Positions 7,813-17,771 of a stretch of 64,000 nucleotides of DNA are shown one piece after another. Origin of the DNA: Cyclobacteriaceae bacterium (lineage in GTDB: Bacteria > Bacteroidota > Bacteroidia > Cytophagales > Cyclobacteriaceae); the NCBI GenBank assembly GCA_025055435.1, contig JANWWN010000004.1, forward strand, positions 32,996 to 96,995, in the 5' to 3' direction. The notes under the pieces were generated by a model that saw only the letters and a list, made by a program, of their open reading frames with translations, was not told where the DNA came from and searched no databases. A program made the translations under genes and the position numbers. The first letter of the stretch is position 1; each line of letters starts with the position of its first letter.

Positions 7813-9738
7813 CTATACTTTCACAGAAACATGTTGCAGCAGCCGGAGTACGGTGCGCTTAATACCTTCCGGATCGAATCCACACTCGGCATGAAGTTCA
7901 ATTTGTTCACCATGTTCTACGACACGGTCGGGAATGCCCAACCTAACCACCTGCGCATGGTAGTTGTAATCGGCCATGAATTCCAGAATGGCGCTGCCAA
8001 ATCCTCCCTGCAGACAGCCATCTTCAACCGTTACCACTTTAGCATAGCGCCCGAATACCTCATGCAATAGTTTTTCATCTAAAGGTTTAACGAAACGCAT
8101 ATCGTAATGACCCAGGTAAATACCCTGAGCTTCCAGCTCATTGCACACTTCGGCTGCGTAATTTCCGATGTGGCCAATGGTTAAGATGGCCAGTTCATGA
8201 CCTTCGCGCAGCCTGCGTCCGGTACCGATTTCAATTTTCTCGAAAGGTTTACGCCAGTCGGGCATAACCCCCTGCCCGCGCGGATAGCGTATGGAAAAAG
8301 CTTTTTCCTTTCGCGGCAGCGATGCCGTGTACATTAGGTTGCGTAATTCCTGCTCATTCATGGGAGCAGAAACGATCATGTTGGGCAGGCACCTGAAGTA
8401 GGCCAGGTCAAACGCACCGTGATGTGTCGGACCATCGGCCCCAGCAAAGCCGGCACGGTCAAGGCAGAAATTCACCGGAAGGTTCTGTATGCAAACATCA
8501 TGAATTACCTGGTCGTACGCCCGCTGCATAAAGGTGCTGTAAATATTGCAGAAGGGAATAAGCCCTTGCGTAGCCATGCCTGCCGAAAAGGTAACGGCAT
8601 GTTGCTCAGCTATACCAACATCGAAGGCGCGATCCGGAAATTCCTTCATCATGATATTCATGGAAGAGCCGCTGGGCATAGCCGGGGTAACACCTACAAT
8701 TTTATCGTTCATGCGGGCCAGTTCTACCAGTGTATGACCGAAAACGTCCTGGTACTTTGGCGGCTGAGGTGTGCTGTAAACCTTTTTATGTATTTCACCG
8801 GTAATCTTATCGAAAGTGCCGGGAGCATGCCAGGTAGTGGCATTTCCTTTTTCTGCCGGACCGTAACCTTTACCTTTTACCGTGACACAATGCAGAATTT
8901 TAGGTCCTTTTATTTCGCGTAAATCCTGCAGGATGTTTACCAGATGGTGCACATCGTGACCATCAACCGGCCCGAAATACCGCAGGTTAAGTGATTCGAA
9001 AAAGTTGCTCTGACTAAGTAAAGCTGATTTAATTCCGTTTTCAATTTTAGAAACGATTTCCTGTGCGCTTTTGCCAAAGGTTGAAAGCTTACCCAACAGG
9101 TTCCACACTTCGTCCTTTAGTTTGTTGTACGTGCGTGAAGTAGTGATGTCCGTAAGGTAATCTTTCAATGCCCCAACGTTAGGGTCAATGGACATGCAGT
9201 TATCGTTTAGAATAATCAGCAGGTTGGTATTGGAGACCCCTGCATTATTCAGCCCTTCGAAAGCTATACCTCCCGTAAGGGCACCATCGCCAATAACGGC
9301 AATATGCTGGCGATCCTCCAAACCAAGATACCTGGAAGCCTGCGCCATGCCTAAAGCTGCCGAAACCGAAGTGGACGAATGTCCTACACCGAAGGTATCA
9401 TAAGGACTTTCCGAGCGCTTGGGAAATCCGGATATGCCGCGGTAAATGCGGTTTGTATGAAAAACATCACGGCGGCCGGTTAAAATCTTGTGCCCGTATG
9501 CCTGATGGCCCACATCCCAAACCAGCAAGTCATACGGCGTCTTAAATACATAGTGAAGCGCCACCGTCAATTCAACCACACCAAGACTGGCGCCAAAGTG
9601 CCCTCCATAAACAGAAACATTATCAATGATGAATTGTCGCAACTCTTCACACACCTGAATAAGCTTATCGGGGTCGAGTTTGCGCAAATCTTCCGGAGAG
9701 TTGATTTGCTGTAAAAGCGGACCTGGCGTAATCAGCAT
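7813..9738 (-). CDS. dxs: 1-deoxy-D-xylulose-5-phosphate synthase
   Basis: 641 residues, full length. This thiamine-diphosphate enzyme condenses pyruvate and glyceraldehyde-3-phosphate in the first step of the MEP isoprenoid pathway. Diagnostic segments are visible: the GHQAYGHK region, the ThDP-binding GDGALTGGIAFEGLNNAG with a downstream NDN, the second-domain DRAGFAGADGPTHHG, and the C-terminal transketolase domain with VEDGCLQGGFGSA. It heads a two-gene unit with the alpha/beta hydrolase. The promoter box is at 9804-9811, giving a leader of roughly 60 bases. No riboswitch-like fold was recognised in that leader. Confidence 0.96.
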   Translation of the reverse strand: MLITPGPLLQQINSPEDLRKLDPDKLIQVCEELRQFIIDNVSVYGGHFGASLGVVELTVALHYVFKTPYDLLVWDVGHQAYGHKILTGRRDVFHTNRIYRGISGFPKRSESPYDTFGVGHSSTSVSAALGMAQASRYLGLEDRQHIAVIGDGALTGGIAFEGLNNAGVSNTNLLIILNDNCMSIDPNVGALKDYLTDITTSRTYNKLKDEVWNLLGKLSTFGKSAQEIVSKIENGIKSALLSQSNFFESLNLRYFGPVDGHDVHHLVNILQDLREIKGPKILHCVTVKGKGYGPAEKGNATTWHAPGTFDKITGEIHKKVYSTPQPPKYQDVFGHTLVELARMNDKIVGVTPAMPSGSSMNIMMKEFPDRAFDVGIAEQHAVTFSAGMATQGLIPFCNIYSTFMQRAYDQVIHDVCIQNLPVNFCLDRAGFAGADGPTHHGAFDLAYFRCLPNMIVSAPMNEQELRNLMYTASLPRKEKAFSIRYPRGQGVMPDWRKPFEKIEIGTGRRLREGHELAILTIGHIGNYAAEVCNELEAQGIYLGHYDMRFVKPLDEKLLHEVFGRYAKVVTVEDGCLQGGFGSAILEFMADYNYHAQVVRLGIPDRVVEHGEQIELHAECGFDPEGIKRTVLRLLQHVSVKV

Positions 9739-9803
9739 AGGTTAGGATTATACATCGTTAAACAAACCACGACTGTCAAGTGTTTAGTCGGGTTAGGTTA
9801 CTT

Positions 9804-9811
9804 CAAAAGTA
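9804..9811 (-). promoter_or_regulatory. -7 box (TACTTTTG) of dxs
   Basis: Minus-strand TACTTTTG, an exact TAnnTTTG match 65 bases upstream of the dxs ATG, in the divergent region shared with scpA. Confidence 0.5.
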
Positions 9812-9853
9812 GGATATTTTCCCGGCACGCCGGTAATTCCCTTTATTTCTGTC

Positions 9854-9861
9854 TATTTTTG
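9854..9861 (+). promoter_or_regulatory. -7 box (TATTTTTG) of scpA
   Basis: An exact TAnnTTTG match ending 7 bases before the scpA ATG at 9869. The expected transcription start would coincide with the start codon, suggesting a leaderless mRNA. Confidence 0.55.
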
Positions 9862-9868
9862 CGGGAAC

Positions 9869-10624
9869 ATGAACGCGGAAAACACCTTTGAAATCAGGCT
9901 TCCTCTATTTGAAGGGCCTTTTGATTTGCTTCTTTTCTTTATCGAGCGTGACGAGCTGGATATTTACGATATCCCCATAGCCAAGATTACCAACGATTTT
10001 CTGGACTATCTGCATCATCTGGAAACCCTGAACATAGAAGTGGCCAGCGAATTTATACTGGTGGCTGCCACCCTGATGCGCATAAAATCGAAAATGCTTT
10101 TACCGCGACCTCAGGTTGATGAAGAAGGAAACGAAATTGACCCGCGCGAAGAGCTGGTAAAGCACCTGCTGGAATACAAAAAGTATAAATCCGTTTTGGA
10201 ACAATTCCAGAAAATGGAGGAAACCGAACTGGCCAAAGAAAAACGCGGCAACCTCTTAAAAGAAATCAAATCGCTGGCAGCAAGCAGTAATGTAGAAGCC
10301 GAATTGCAGGATGTGGACTTGTATAAGCTGATGCTGGTTTTTGAAAAAGTGCTGAAACGATACGAAGCCGAAAAGAATAAACCAGTACATCAGGTCATTC
10401 AGTACCCTTACACTGTTGAAGGACAAAAGGAATACATTATGAACGAGGTTACCCGCAACGGCCGCGTGGCTTTTACCGACATTATTAAGACCTACAATAC
10501 TCGTGTTGCCCTGATATTTAATTTTTTGGCCATACTCGAGTTGCTCGCTCTGGGCGAACTCAGCATTCACATTGGCGAAGGGTATAACAACTTCTGGATC
10601 GAGCCCGCCCAGGCAGTTGTTTAA
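9869..10624 (+). CDS. scpA: Segregation and condensation protein A (kleisin)
   Basis: 251 residues. The N-terminus FEIRLPLFEGPFDLLLFFIERDELDIYDIPI is the classic ScpA opening that contacts the SMC neck. The middle is highly charged, and the C-terminus ends in a winged-helix-like segment (VTRNGRVAFTDIIKTYNTRVALIFNFLAILELL) that binds the SMC head. It works with SMC and ScpB in chromosome condensation; neither partner is in this window. Its stop is one base from the stop of the convergent TolC-like gene, with no visible terminator between. Confidence 0.93.
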   Translation: MNAENTFEIRLPLFEGPFDLLLFFIERDELDIYDIPIAKITNDFLDYLHHLETLNIEVASEFILVAATLMRIKSKMLLPRPQVDEEGNEIDPREELVKHLLEYKKYKSVLEQFQKMEETELAKEKRGNLLKEIKSLAASSNVEAELQDVDLYKLMLVFEKVLKRYEAEKNKPVHQVIQYPYTVEGQKEYIMNEVTRNGRVAFTDIIKTYNTRVALIFNFLAILELLALGELSIHIGEGYNNFWIEPAQAVV

Positions 10625-10625
10625 A

Positions 10626-12047
10626 CTATCTGGATTCTACAGGCCGCGCGTTGTATTCATCAACCAAACCACCAGTTAATCTTACCAGATCAGTACGGCG
10701 GGCAAGCAGAGAATAGATGGCCTGATAGTTTTCAAGCGCCGCATTCTGATAGTTTTCCTGAACAATACGCAAATCAATGGCGCTGAGTGCACCGTTTTTA
10801 TAGCGTTCGTAAGCCAATGCCAGATTCAGTTCGGCAGCCTGCAGTTTAACGCGGGCAATCGAAGCCAGTTGACGTAGTAAGTTGTAGTTATCGTAAGTTA
10901 TCAATAGCTCATTTTCCAACGACAGTTTTAGTTGGTCAATCGTTAGCTTACCTATTTGTTCGCGAATGCGCGCATTTTCTATGTTGCGGTTAAACTGCCC
11001 TCCGTTAAACAAGGTATAGCGCAGTGCAAAGTTGCCATATACGCCATACGAATAGCCATCGTTGGTTTGCCGTAATTGCACCACACTGTTTTGGTTACTA
11101 ATGACCGGGCTATTCACATCTCCGTTTACGTATCCAATAACCTGCGGCGGACCGATGCGGTTGCCAAAGTTGGCCGTCAGCCAATCCAATGAACCGTTTG
11201 CCCCGACGTTCAGCGTAAACGAAGGCAGCTTGTCCGACATGGCTATTCCGGTGTTAATGCGCAACAACTCCTGATTGATGTACTGATTGCGCAGATTGGA
11301 GTTGGTACTGCTCATCTTTTTGCGCAGGTCGTCCAGCGCATAACTTTCATCGGTAAACGTGAGCGAGTCGGTAAGAATAAATTCGCGTTCGATGGGTTCG
11401 TTGAGCAGCAGGTTGAGGTTACGCAGGGCATTGATATAGATTTGTTGCTGTAACAGATAATTAGTTGAATCTGTCAGGTAGTTATTTTGCTCCTGCAGCA
11501 CATCGAACGTAATGGCCCCTCCCAGCTCTTTACGCAGCTTAACATAGCCGAGGCGTTCGCGCGAAAAATCCATCACGCGCTTACGCACCTCCATGCGCTG
11601 CTTTTCCAGTAATGCCGTATAGTAGCCCAGTATGATAGACTGAATAACTCTTTCAATTACCAGGGTTGCATTGCCGTAACTCAGATTTTCCAGTTGTTCA
11701 AGCCGGCGTTTGGTAAGGCGTACCGAAAAACCATCAAATAAAACAAACTGAACATCGAGTTGCCCCGTAACATTATGCGAAATGTTCTGGCCCGGAACGG
11801 CAAACGGGTTGGTAGGCTGCCGGTAGGTGTTGTTGTTGTTTTGGTTGCTGCTAAAATTAATTACCGGCAATGCTCCGGCCTGACCCCATACATTGTTACG
11901 GTCAGCAATATCGATTTCCAGCTTTTGAATCTGAACATCCAGATTATTCTGAAGGCCCAGTTCAATGGCACGCGATAGGCTGAGTTGCTCCTGTGCCCAT
12001 AGATAACCGGTGGACAGGAACAACAAAATCCGAATTAGTATTTTCAT
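10626..12047 (-). CDS. TolC-family outer membrane channel of RND pump
   Basis: 473 residues with an N-terminal signal peptide (MKILIRILLFLSTGYLWAQ), then the OEP opening LSLSRAIELGLQNNLDVQI. It is helical with two repeated halves, the second containing LNLALAYERYKNGALSAIDL. It should be the outer-membrane exit duct of the tripartite efflux system whose pump and adaptor genes precede it in the same orientation, 12 bases away. It is distinct in sequence from the TolC-like protein at 608-2065, which goes with a type I system. Confidence 0.9.
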   Translation of the reverse strand: MKILIRILLFLSTGYLWAQEQLSLSRAIELGLQNNLDVQIQKLEIDIADRNNVWGQAGALPVINFSSNQNNNNTYRQPTNPFAVPGQNISHNVTGQLDVQFVLFDGFSVRLTKRRLEQLENLSYGNATLVIERVIQSIILGYYTALLEKQRMEVRKRVMDFSRERLGYVKLRKELGGAITFDVLQEQNNYLTDSTNYLLQQQIYINALRNLNLLLNEPIEREFILTDSLTFTDESYALDDLRKKMSSTNSNLRNQYINQELLRINTGIAMSDKLPSFTLNVGANGSLDWLTANFGNRIGPPQVIGYVNGDVNSPVISNQNSVVQLRQTNDGYSYGVYGNFALRYTLFNGGQFNRNIENARIREQIGKLTIDQLKLSLENELLITYDNYNLLRQLASIARVKLQAAELNLALAYERYKNGALSAIDLRIVQENYQNAALENYQAIYSLLARRTDLVRLTGGLVDEYNARPVESR

Positions 12048-12059
12048 CTATGAACTCTT

Positions 12060-15000
12060 TTAAACATCTGTTGCTGTGCGAACCGAGCGGCTGCCGAAAT
12101 AGCTGTAAATAGCCGGTATAACAAACAGTGTAAGCAGGGTGCCGAATATCATCCCACCTATTACCGCTATACCCATTGAAACCCGGCTTTCTGAGCCGGC
12201 ACCTAAAGCAAGTGCAATGGGCAGAATACCCAGAATGGTGGACAAGCTGGTCATGATAATTGGCCTGAAACGTGATTCAGCTGCATCGATTACAGCCTCG
12301 AACAGGTTCATACCCTGTTCCTTGCGCTGGTTAGCAAATTCCACAATCAGGATGCCGTTTTTCGTTACCAGACCGATAAGCATAATGATGCCTATCTGAC
12401 TGAAAATATTCAGTGTCTGATCAAAGTACCAAAGCGAAAACACCGCACCGGCCAGTGCCAGCGGCACGGTAAACATGATGATGAAAGGATCGCGAAAACT
12501 TTCAAACTGACCGGCCAGTACCAGATAAATGATAGCCAATGCAATGAAAAATGCCTGATAGATGGATGAGGAGCTTTCCACGAACTGTCGTGATGCTCCG
12601 TCCAGACTGGTGGTGTACGATTCGTCCAACACCTCATCGGCAATGCGTTCCATTTCAGCAATACCTTCACCGAGGGCTACACCTTTGGCTAACTGCGCGC
12701 TTACCTTTGCCGATGAATAGCGGTTAAACCGGTACAGTTGCGGTGGATTGCTGCTCTCATAGGTAGTTACCAGGTTATCGAGCTGAATCAATTCACCTCT
12801 GCGGTTCTTTACATATAATGTTCGCAAATCGAGTGGTTCATTGCGGTTGGCGCGTTCCACCTGGCCGATTATCTGATACTGTTTTCCGTCCATGATAAAG
12901 TAACCGAAGCGCGAGCCACTTAATCCCAATTGCAGCGTCTGGGCTATATCCATCACATTAACACCCAGCGTCCGAGCCTTTTCGCGGTCAATTACAATGT
13001 TGATTTCTGGTTTGTTGAATTTCAGGTCCAGATCAACAAATGCAAATTTGGGCGATGCCATGGCTTTCGCCATAAAGGCTGGCAGAACTTCCTTAAGCTT
13101 TTCCAGTTCGGCTGCCTGAATAACAAACTGTACGGGGAAACCACCTCTGCGGTCGCCAATGGTTTGGGCCTGGGTAAGGAAAGTACGAACTCCGGTAAAC
13201 CGGCGCACTTTAGCGGTAATATCATCTACAATTTCCTGTTGTGACCTTTCGCGTTCTTCACGGTCTTTCAGAATGACCCGGACAAAACCCGAATTAACGC
13301 CTGAGCCTCCGAAACCGGGGGCTGTTACGCTAACCAGTCCCTGGTGTTCGGGCACTTCCTTCTGAACAAAAGCGGTAAGCTCACGGATGTAGCTATCCAT
13401 ATATTCAAAAGTAGCTCCTTCAGGTGCCTGGGCCTGAATGCGAAACTCACTGCGGTCCTCCATCGGAGCCAACTCAGAAGGAAGCCCTGATCCGATATAA
13501 TAGATGAGCGCGGCCGCCACTGCAATGATCACGAAAGCCAGCCATCGTCTTTTCATAAAAGCATGGAGCCACGAGCTGTAACCGCTGGTAAGTTTATTGA
13601 AAAACGGTTCGGTAACGCGATACAACCAGGGTTGTTTTTCCCTGCGTTTCAGCAGGCGCGAACTCATCATGGGCGTAAGCGTAAGCGAAACAAACGATGA
13701 GATGACCACCGCGCTGGCTACCACCATGCCGAATTCACGGAAAAGCCTTCCGGTTAATCCCTCCAGAAAAATTACCGGAAGGAAAACAGCAACCAGCGCA
13801 ACTGTGGTGGATATTACCGCAAAATATATTTCAGTGGAGCCGCGCTTCGCTGCTGACTTGGGGTCTTCGCCTTCTTCAATTTTAGTGTAAATATTTTCCA
13901 ACACCACAATGGCGTCATCCACCACCAAACCTATGGCAAGCACGATACCCAGTAGAGTAAGCACGTTGATGGTGAACCCGAGAATATACATGACAAAGAA
14001 AGTACCTATTAACGAAATGGGTATGGTTACCACGGGAATAAGTGTAGTGCGCCAGTCGCGGAGGAATAAGAAGATGATTGACAATACCAGCAGAAAAGCT
14101 ATGAAAATCGTTTCGCGTACTTCGGCAATAGAAGCCAGGATGTAACGGGTGGAATCAAAACTCATTTGATAGGAGATGTCTGGCGGAAGGTCGCGTTTAA
14201 TTTGCTCCAGCCGTTGATATACGCGCTGGGCAATATCGATGTTGTTTGCGCCCGGTTGCGCAATGATGGCCAGTGCTACACCCGGAACGCCGTCTCTCCG
14301 CAAAATGGTACGTTCATTTTCCGGGTAAAGTTGGGCATATCCTACATCGCTAAACCGCACCACCTGGTCGCCACTCTCTTTAATAATAAGGTTATTGAAA
14401 TCTTCAACGGTAGTAAGGCGGCCTTTTGTTCGTACCGTGAGTTCAGTGGTTTGACCCTCAACCCGTCCGGATGGCAATTCAACATTTTCGCGATTTACTG
14501 CCTGCAGCACATCGGAAGGTGAGAGTTTAAGCGAAGCCAGTTTAATGGGGTCCATCCACAGGCGCATGGAATAACGTTTTTGCCCCCAAATCTGTACGGA
14601 GCTGATGCCGGGGATGGTTTGCAGGCGCTCTTTAAAAACATTTTCAACAATGCGCGACAGTTCGAGCGGATCGCGCTTATCGCTCATCACCGTGAAGAAC
14701 ATGATGGGGCTGGAGTCGGCATCGGCTTTTTCAACAACAGGCGGATCGACATCGGGTGGAAGGCGGTTCATGGCACCGGATACTTTGTTGCGCACGTCGT
14801 TGGCCGCTGCTTCCAGGTCAACGCTCAGGTCGAACTCCACGGTAATGTTACTGCGGCCTTCCCGACTGGTTGAGGTGATATTCTTAATACCCGGTATACC
14901 GTTAATCGCTTCTTCCAGTGGTTCGGTAATTTGGGACTCAATGATATCGGCATTGGCGCCTACGTAGGTAGTGCTTACGGTAATTACAGGCGGGTCAACG

Positions 15001-15119
15001 CTGGGAAACTCACGAACACCCAGATAGCTGAAGCCGATCACGCCAAACAATACAATAACCAGGGAGAACACGGTAGCCAGTACCGGTCGGTTGATGCTGA
15101 TAGTTGAAAGACTTGCCAT
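12060..15119 (-). CDS. RND efflux pump, HAE1/AcrB-type inner membrane subunit
   Basis: 1019 residues, normal for a hydrophobe/amphiphile RND pump. Two sets of membrane helices and two large periplasmic loops are apparent. The proton-relay pair is present in TM4 (GLVVDDAIVVLENIY, two adjacent Asp), as is the conserved N-terminal segment beginning ISINRPVLATVFSLVIVLFG and GTLLTLFVIPAIYS at the end. It should drive proton-coupled efflux of drugs, detergents or metabolites through the adaptor and TolC partner. The adaptor stop and the pump start overlap by one base (TAATG), indicating coupled translation. A heavy-metal (HME) pump is unlikely given the DD motif. Confidence 0.95.
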   Translation of the reverse strand: MASLSTISINRPVLATVFSLVIVLFGVIGFSYLGVREFPSVDPPVITVSTTYVGANADIIESQITEPLEEAINGIPGIKNITSTSREGRSNITVEFDLSVDLEAAANDVRNKVSGAMNRLPPDVDPPVVEKADADSSPIMFFTVMSDKRDPLELSRIVENVFKERLQTIPGISSVQIWGQKRYSMRLWMDPIKLASLKLSPSDVLQAVNRENVELPSGRVEGQTTELTVRTKGRLTTVEDFNNLIIKESGDQVVRFSDVGYAQLYPENERTILRRDGVPGVALAIIAQPGANNIDIAQRVYQRLEQIKRDLPPDISYQMSFDSTRYILASIAEVRETIFIAFLLVLSIIFLFLRDWRTTLIPVVTIPISLIGTFFVMYILGFTINVLTLLGIVLAIGLVVDDAIVVLENIYTKIEEGEDPKSAAKRGSTEIYFAVISTTVALVAVFLPVIFLEGLTGRLFREFGMVVASAVVISSFVSLTLTPMMSSRLLKRREKQPWLYRVTEPFFNKLTSGYSSWLHAFMKRRWLAFVIIAVAAALIYYIGSGLPSELAPMEDRSEFRIQAQAPEGATFEYMDSYIRELTAFVQKEVPEHQGLVSVTAPGFGGSGVNSGFVRVILKDREERERSQQEIVDDITAKVRRFTGVRTFLTQAQTIGDRRGGFPVQFVIQAAELEKLKEVLPAFMAKAMASPKFAFVDLDLKFNKPEINIVIDREKARTLGVNVMDIAQTLQLGLSGSRFGYFIMDGKQYQIIGQVERANRNEPLDLRTLYVKNRRGELIQLDNLVTTYESSNPPQLYRFNRYSSAKVSAQLAKGVALGEGIAEMERIADEVLDESYTTSLDGASRQFVESSSSIYQAFFIALAIIYLVLAGQFESFRDPFIIMFTVPLALAGAVFSLWYFDQTLNIFSQIGIIMLIGLVTKNGILIVEFANQRKEQGMNLFEAVIDAAESRFRPIIMTSLSTILGILPIALALGAGSESRVSMGIAVIGGMIFGTLLTLFVIPAIYSYFGSRSVRTATDV

Positions 15120-16198
15120 TAGTTTTGTTGGTTAACAACAGTAATGCGTACCGGTGCGCCCGGTCGCAACTGCAATATGCCGGTTGTGATAACCGTATCA
15201 CCCGCCTTTAACCCCGAAAGTATTTCTACTTCGCGGTCTGTGCGGATACCAATTTCAACGCGTTGTTCTTTCGCTTTACCTCCTTCGCTTACAAGCACCT
15301 TATGTCCTTGTAAATCGGGGATCAGCGCTTCGGAAGGAACAAGTAAAGCATTCTCAATGGTTTCCAATATGAGCTCTACGCGAACAAACTGGCCGGGCAG
15401 CAACACACCATCCGGATTGTCGGCCCTGGCTCTTACCTTCAGTGTACGCGTATTCAAATCTATCTGGGGCTCTACGGCATATACTTCTCCTTCAAATGTT
15501 TTAGGGTCATTTTCAACCGTGAAGCGAATTTTTTTTCCGGCTCTCACCTGTGTACTGTAGCGACCAGGCAGATTAAATTCAATTTTTGCCGGATTAAGAT
15601 TATACAAGGTGGCCACCGTGGTGTTGGAATTGATGTAGGCGCCCTCGCTTACAAACCGGAAACCTATGGTGCCGTCAAAAGGCGCATGGATGCGCGTTTT
15701 TGCGAGTTGGGCTTCCAATAATTTAATATCGGCAATGGTTGTATTGAGCCGGTTCAATGCATTATCGTATTCTTCCTGGCTGATCGCATCTTTCTCCAGC
15801 AGTTTTCTTTGCCGGTATTCGATGTCCTGATTGAGTTTACGATTGTGCTTTTGCTTTTCAAGCTGGGCTACCAGCTCATCATCATTTATTTCCAGCAGCA
15901 GTTGGCCTTTTTTTACCTGTCGTCCTTCTTCAAAATATATTTTTGAAATCTTCCCCGATGTTTCAGCCCGAAGCTCGAGCGACTCATTGGGTAAAATGGA
16001 GCCTGTAAATAACAACCGGTTATCCAGTTTAGCCGGAGCCAAAACCACGGCGTTAACCGGAAGCGGAGGCGGTGGGCCTGTGGGTGTTGTGCCGCTTTGA
16101 GGTGCTTTATCGCGATTGCCAAACAAATTGAGCTTGGGCAGCGCGATTAAAAAAATTACAGCTGCCAGTATGCCGATAGTAATTATTGTTTTTTTCAT
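15119..16198 (-). CDS. RND efflux periplasmic adaptor (membrane fusion protein)
   Basis: 359 residues. An N-terminal signal anchor (TIITIGILAAVIFLIAL) is followed by a low-complexity linker (SGTTPTGPPPPLPV), then the barrel-sandwich lipoyl halves (LRAETSGKISKIYFEEGRQV and RIHAPFDGTIGFRFV) with a short coiled-coil hairpin between them, then the beta-barrel and membrane-proximal domains ending in ITTGILQLRPGAPV. First gene of the adaptor-pump-TolC set. It starts 8 bases after the coaE stop, so the efflux genes may be read through from the yajC-ybbR-coaE unit, as I see no separate promoter or terminator. Confidence 0.93.
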   Translation of the reverse strand: MKKTIITIGILAAVIFLIALPKLNLFGNRDKAPQSGTTPTGPPPPLPVNAVVLAPAKLDNRLLFTGSILPNESLELRAETSGKISKIYFEEGRQVKKGQLLLEINDDELVAQLEKQKHNRKLNQDIEYRQRKLLEKDAISQEEYDNALNRLNTTIADIKLLEAQLAKTRIHAPFDGTIGFRFVSEGAYINSNTTVATLYNLNPAKIEFNLPGRYSTQVRAGKKIRFTVENDPKTFEGEVYAVEPQIDLNTRTLKVRARADNPDGVLLPGQFVRVELILETIENALLVPSEALIPDLQGHKVLVSEGGKAKEQRVEIGIRTDREVEILSGLKAGDTVITTGILQLRPGAPVRITVVNQQN

Positions 16199-16206
16199 CA
16201 GTCAAG

Positions 16207-16821
16207 TCAAATCTGTTGGATGTTTCCGGTAAGCCACTGCTGATGCAGCGCTAAAACCTGTGGCAATACCGGATGAACGTCGTCATTTTGTATGATACAT
16301 CGGGCCAGTTTTTTTGCTTCATCTTCCGGAAGCTGTCGGGCCATAATATCTCTAATCTGTTTTTCAGTTCGGAACGGGTCACGCTGTAACACCCGTCTGA
16401 GCCTTACTTCCACAGGGGCAACCACCAGTACAGTATAGTCCAGGTTTCGGTAGGACCCCGACTCGAACAGCAGCGCTGCTTCCTTTATAATATAGGGTTT
16501 ACCCAGTTGTGTCTGCAGCCAGTTTTCATAGTCGCTGGCCACAGCCGGATGCACCAGGCTGTTTAAAACCCGCAGTCGCTGCTCATCACCAAAAACCGTT
16601 TCGGCCAGATAGACGGTATTCAGCGTACCATCTTCTTTAAATGCCAAACTTCCGAATTCCTGCTTAATGCGCCCGATGAGTATTACATCTGAGGTCATTA
16701 CGACTTTCGCACGGCTGTCGGCATCGTAAACAGGTATGCCCAAAGCACGGAATATGCGGCATACCGTGCTTTTACCGGACCCTATACCTCCGGTAATACC
16801 TATTTGCAGTGGGGTCATCAC
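16207..16821 (-). CDS. coaE: Dephospho-CoA kinase
   Basis: 204 residues, full length. It catalyses the last step of coenzyme A synthesis, phosphorylating the ribose 3' hydroxyl. The P-loop GGIGSGKST is at the N-terminus, followed by YDADSRAK, the VHPAV motif and the family core LLFESG with VVAPVEVRLRRVLQRD. It lies 2 bases downstream of the ybbR-like gene and 8 bases upstream of the efflux adaptor, in one minus-strand transcript. ATG start with no competing start. Confidence 0.95.
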   Translation of the reverse strand: MMTPLQIGITGGIGSGKSTVCRIFRALGIPVYDADSRAKVVMTSDVILIGRIKQEFGSLAFKEDGTLNTVYLAETVFGDEQRLRVLNSLVHPAVASDYENWLQTQLGKPYIIKEAALLFESGSYRNLDYTVLVVAPVEVRLRRVLQRDPFRTEKQIRDIMARQLPEDEAKKLARCIIQNDDVHPVLPQVLALHQQWLTGNIQQI

Positions 16822-16823
16822 TA

Positions 16824-17765
16824 TTAAAACTTAACCGTCAATGTATCGGTTCTCATAAGCCGAACAAACGGAGGAAGATGGGTGAGGGTTGGTAAAATTT
16901 TATGTGTGCCGCGTGGAATATTTTTCAGATCTACAAATGCCTTCATACCCCGAAAGGAAACGGTATCCGCTCGTGATGCCGGCACCTGAAAACTTAAGGA
17001 AATTTTGTCTGCCTCCAGCACCGGTTTAAAACCACCAGGCAAATGAACAACCTCTATTGGCAGTTGAACGGTTACCTCGCGGGCAGGTTCAATCGGCAGA
17101 TTAACATTAACTATCGGTGGGATGGCTGTTAATGATGGATGAGGCAGGGTTATTTCGACTGTTTCATTAAAGGAAGATCGCAGGTTGTATTCGGGGACAG
17201 CCAGCTCAAAACCCGAAGGCAAGGCAGTAAGAATTTTTTCCGGACCACTGATTACGACGGTATCCGGTTCAATCTGAACGGTGCCCGAAAGCATGTAACC
17301 CCGCGCAATGTATCGGTCGGCCGAATCCAGTTTCAGTGCAATTTTTTTATGGCCCCGAATATCCAGGTCGATGTATAGTGTATCGGTTAGCACATAATTT
17401 ACCTGCAAGCCTTCCAACTGGGTGGAGAATAACGGTGACAAGGAGGCGCCAACGATTTTCTTCACTTCAGACGGACGTTCCAGCTGTATGACCAATGGAA
17501 CCACTTTAAGTCCGGAGGTTTTCCAGAATAGCTCCCAACCAATTCCGGTTACGTTCAATCGAATGCGTTCGGGTAGGTCATTAACGGGAATGTATCTTTC
17601 CTGATCGTATTCAAACTGAAGCGGGAAGTTGATGTTGGCCGAATGGGTTTTGTTAAGTGCATTAAAAAACCAGAAGAGCATGGCAGCCGTAACGCTCAGC
17701 AACACGGCCCTCCAGTTCTTCCGGTTAAACCGCAGTACATTCAGTATCGATTGTAAAAAACCCAT
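16824..17765 (-). CDS. YbbR-like domain protein
   Basis: 313 residues. One N-terminal membrane helix (VLLSVTAAMLFWFFNAL) is followed by extracytoplasmic beta-rich YbbR-like repeats, for example FPLQFEYDQERYIPVNDLPERIRLNVTG and VVISGPEKILTAL. In Firmicutes YbbR (CdaR) regulates the diadenylate cyclase CdaA; no cdaA is seen here, so that role is not implied. The order yajC-ybbR-coaE is, from memory, common in Bacteroidota. Spacing is 6 bases to yajC and 2 bases to coaE. Confidence 0.85.
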   Translation of the reverse strand: MGFLQSILNVLRFNRKNWRAVLLSVTAAMLFWFFNALNKTHSANINFPLQFEYDQERYIPVNDLPERIRLNVTGIGWELFWKTSGLKVVPLVIQLERPSEVKKIVGASLSPLFSTQLEGLQVNYVLTDTLYIDLDIRGHKKIALKLDSADRYIARGYMLSGTVQIEPDTVVISGPEKILTALPSGFELAVPEYNLRSSFNETVEITLPHPSLTAIPPIVNVNLPIEPAREVTVQLPIEVVHLPGGFKPVLEADKISLSFQVPASRADTVSFRGMKAFVDLKNIPRGTHKILPTLTHLPPFVRLMRTDTLTVKF

Positions 17766-17771
17766 GCCGGG

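Noticed and set aside
9739..9803. Thiamine or other riboswitch in the dxs leader
   Set aside because: Only about 60 bases, with no recognisable conserved aptamer motif.
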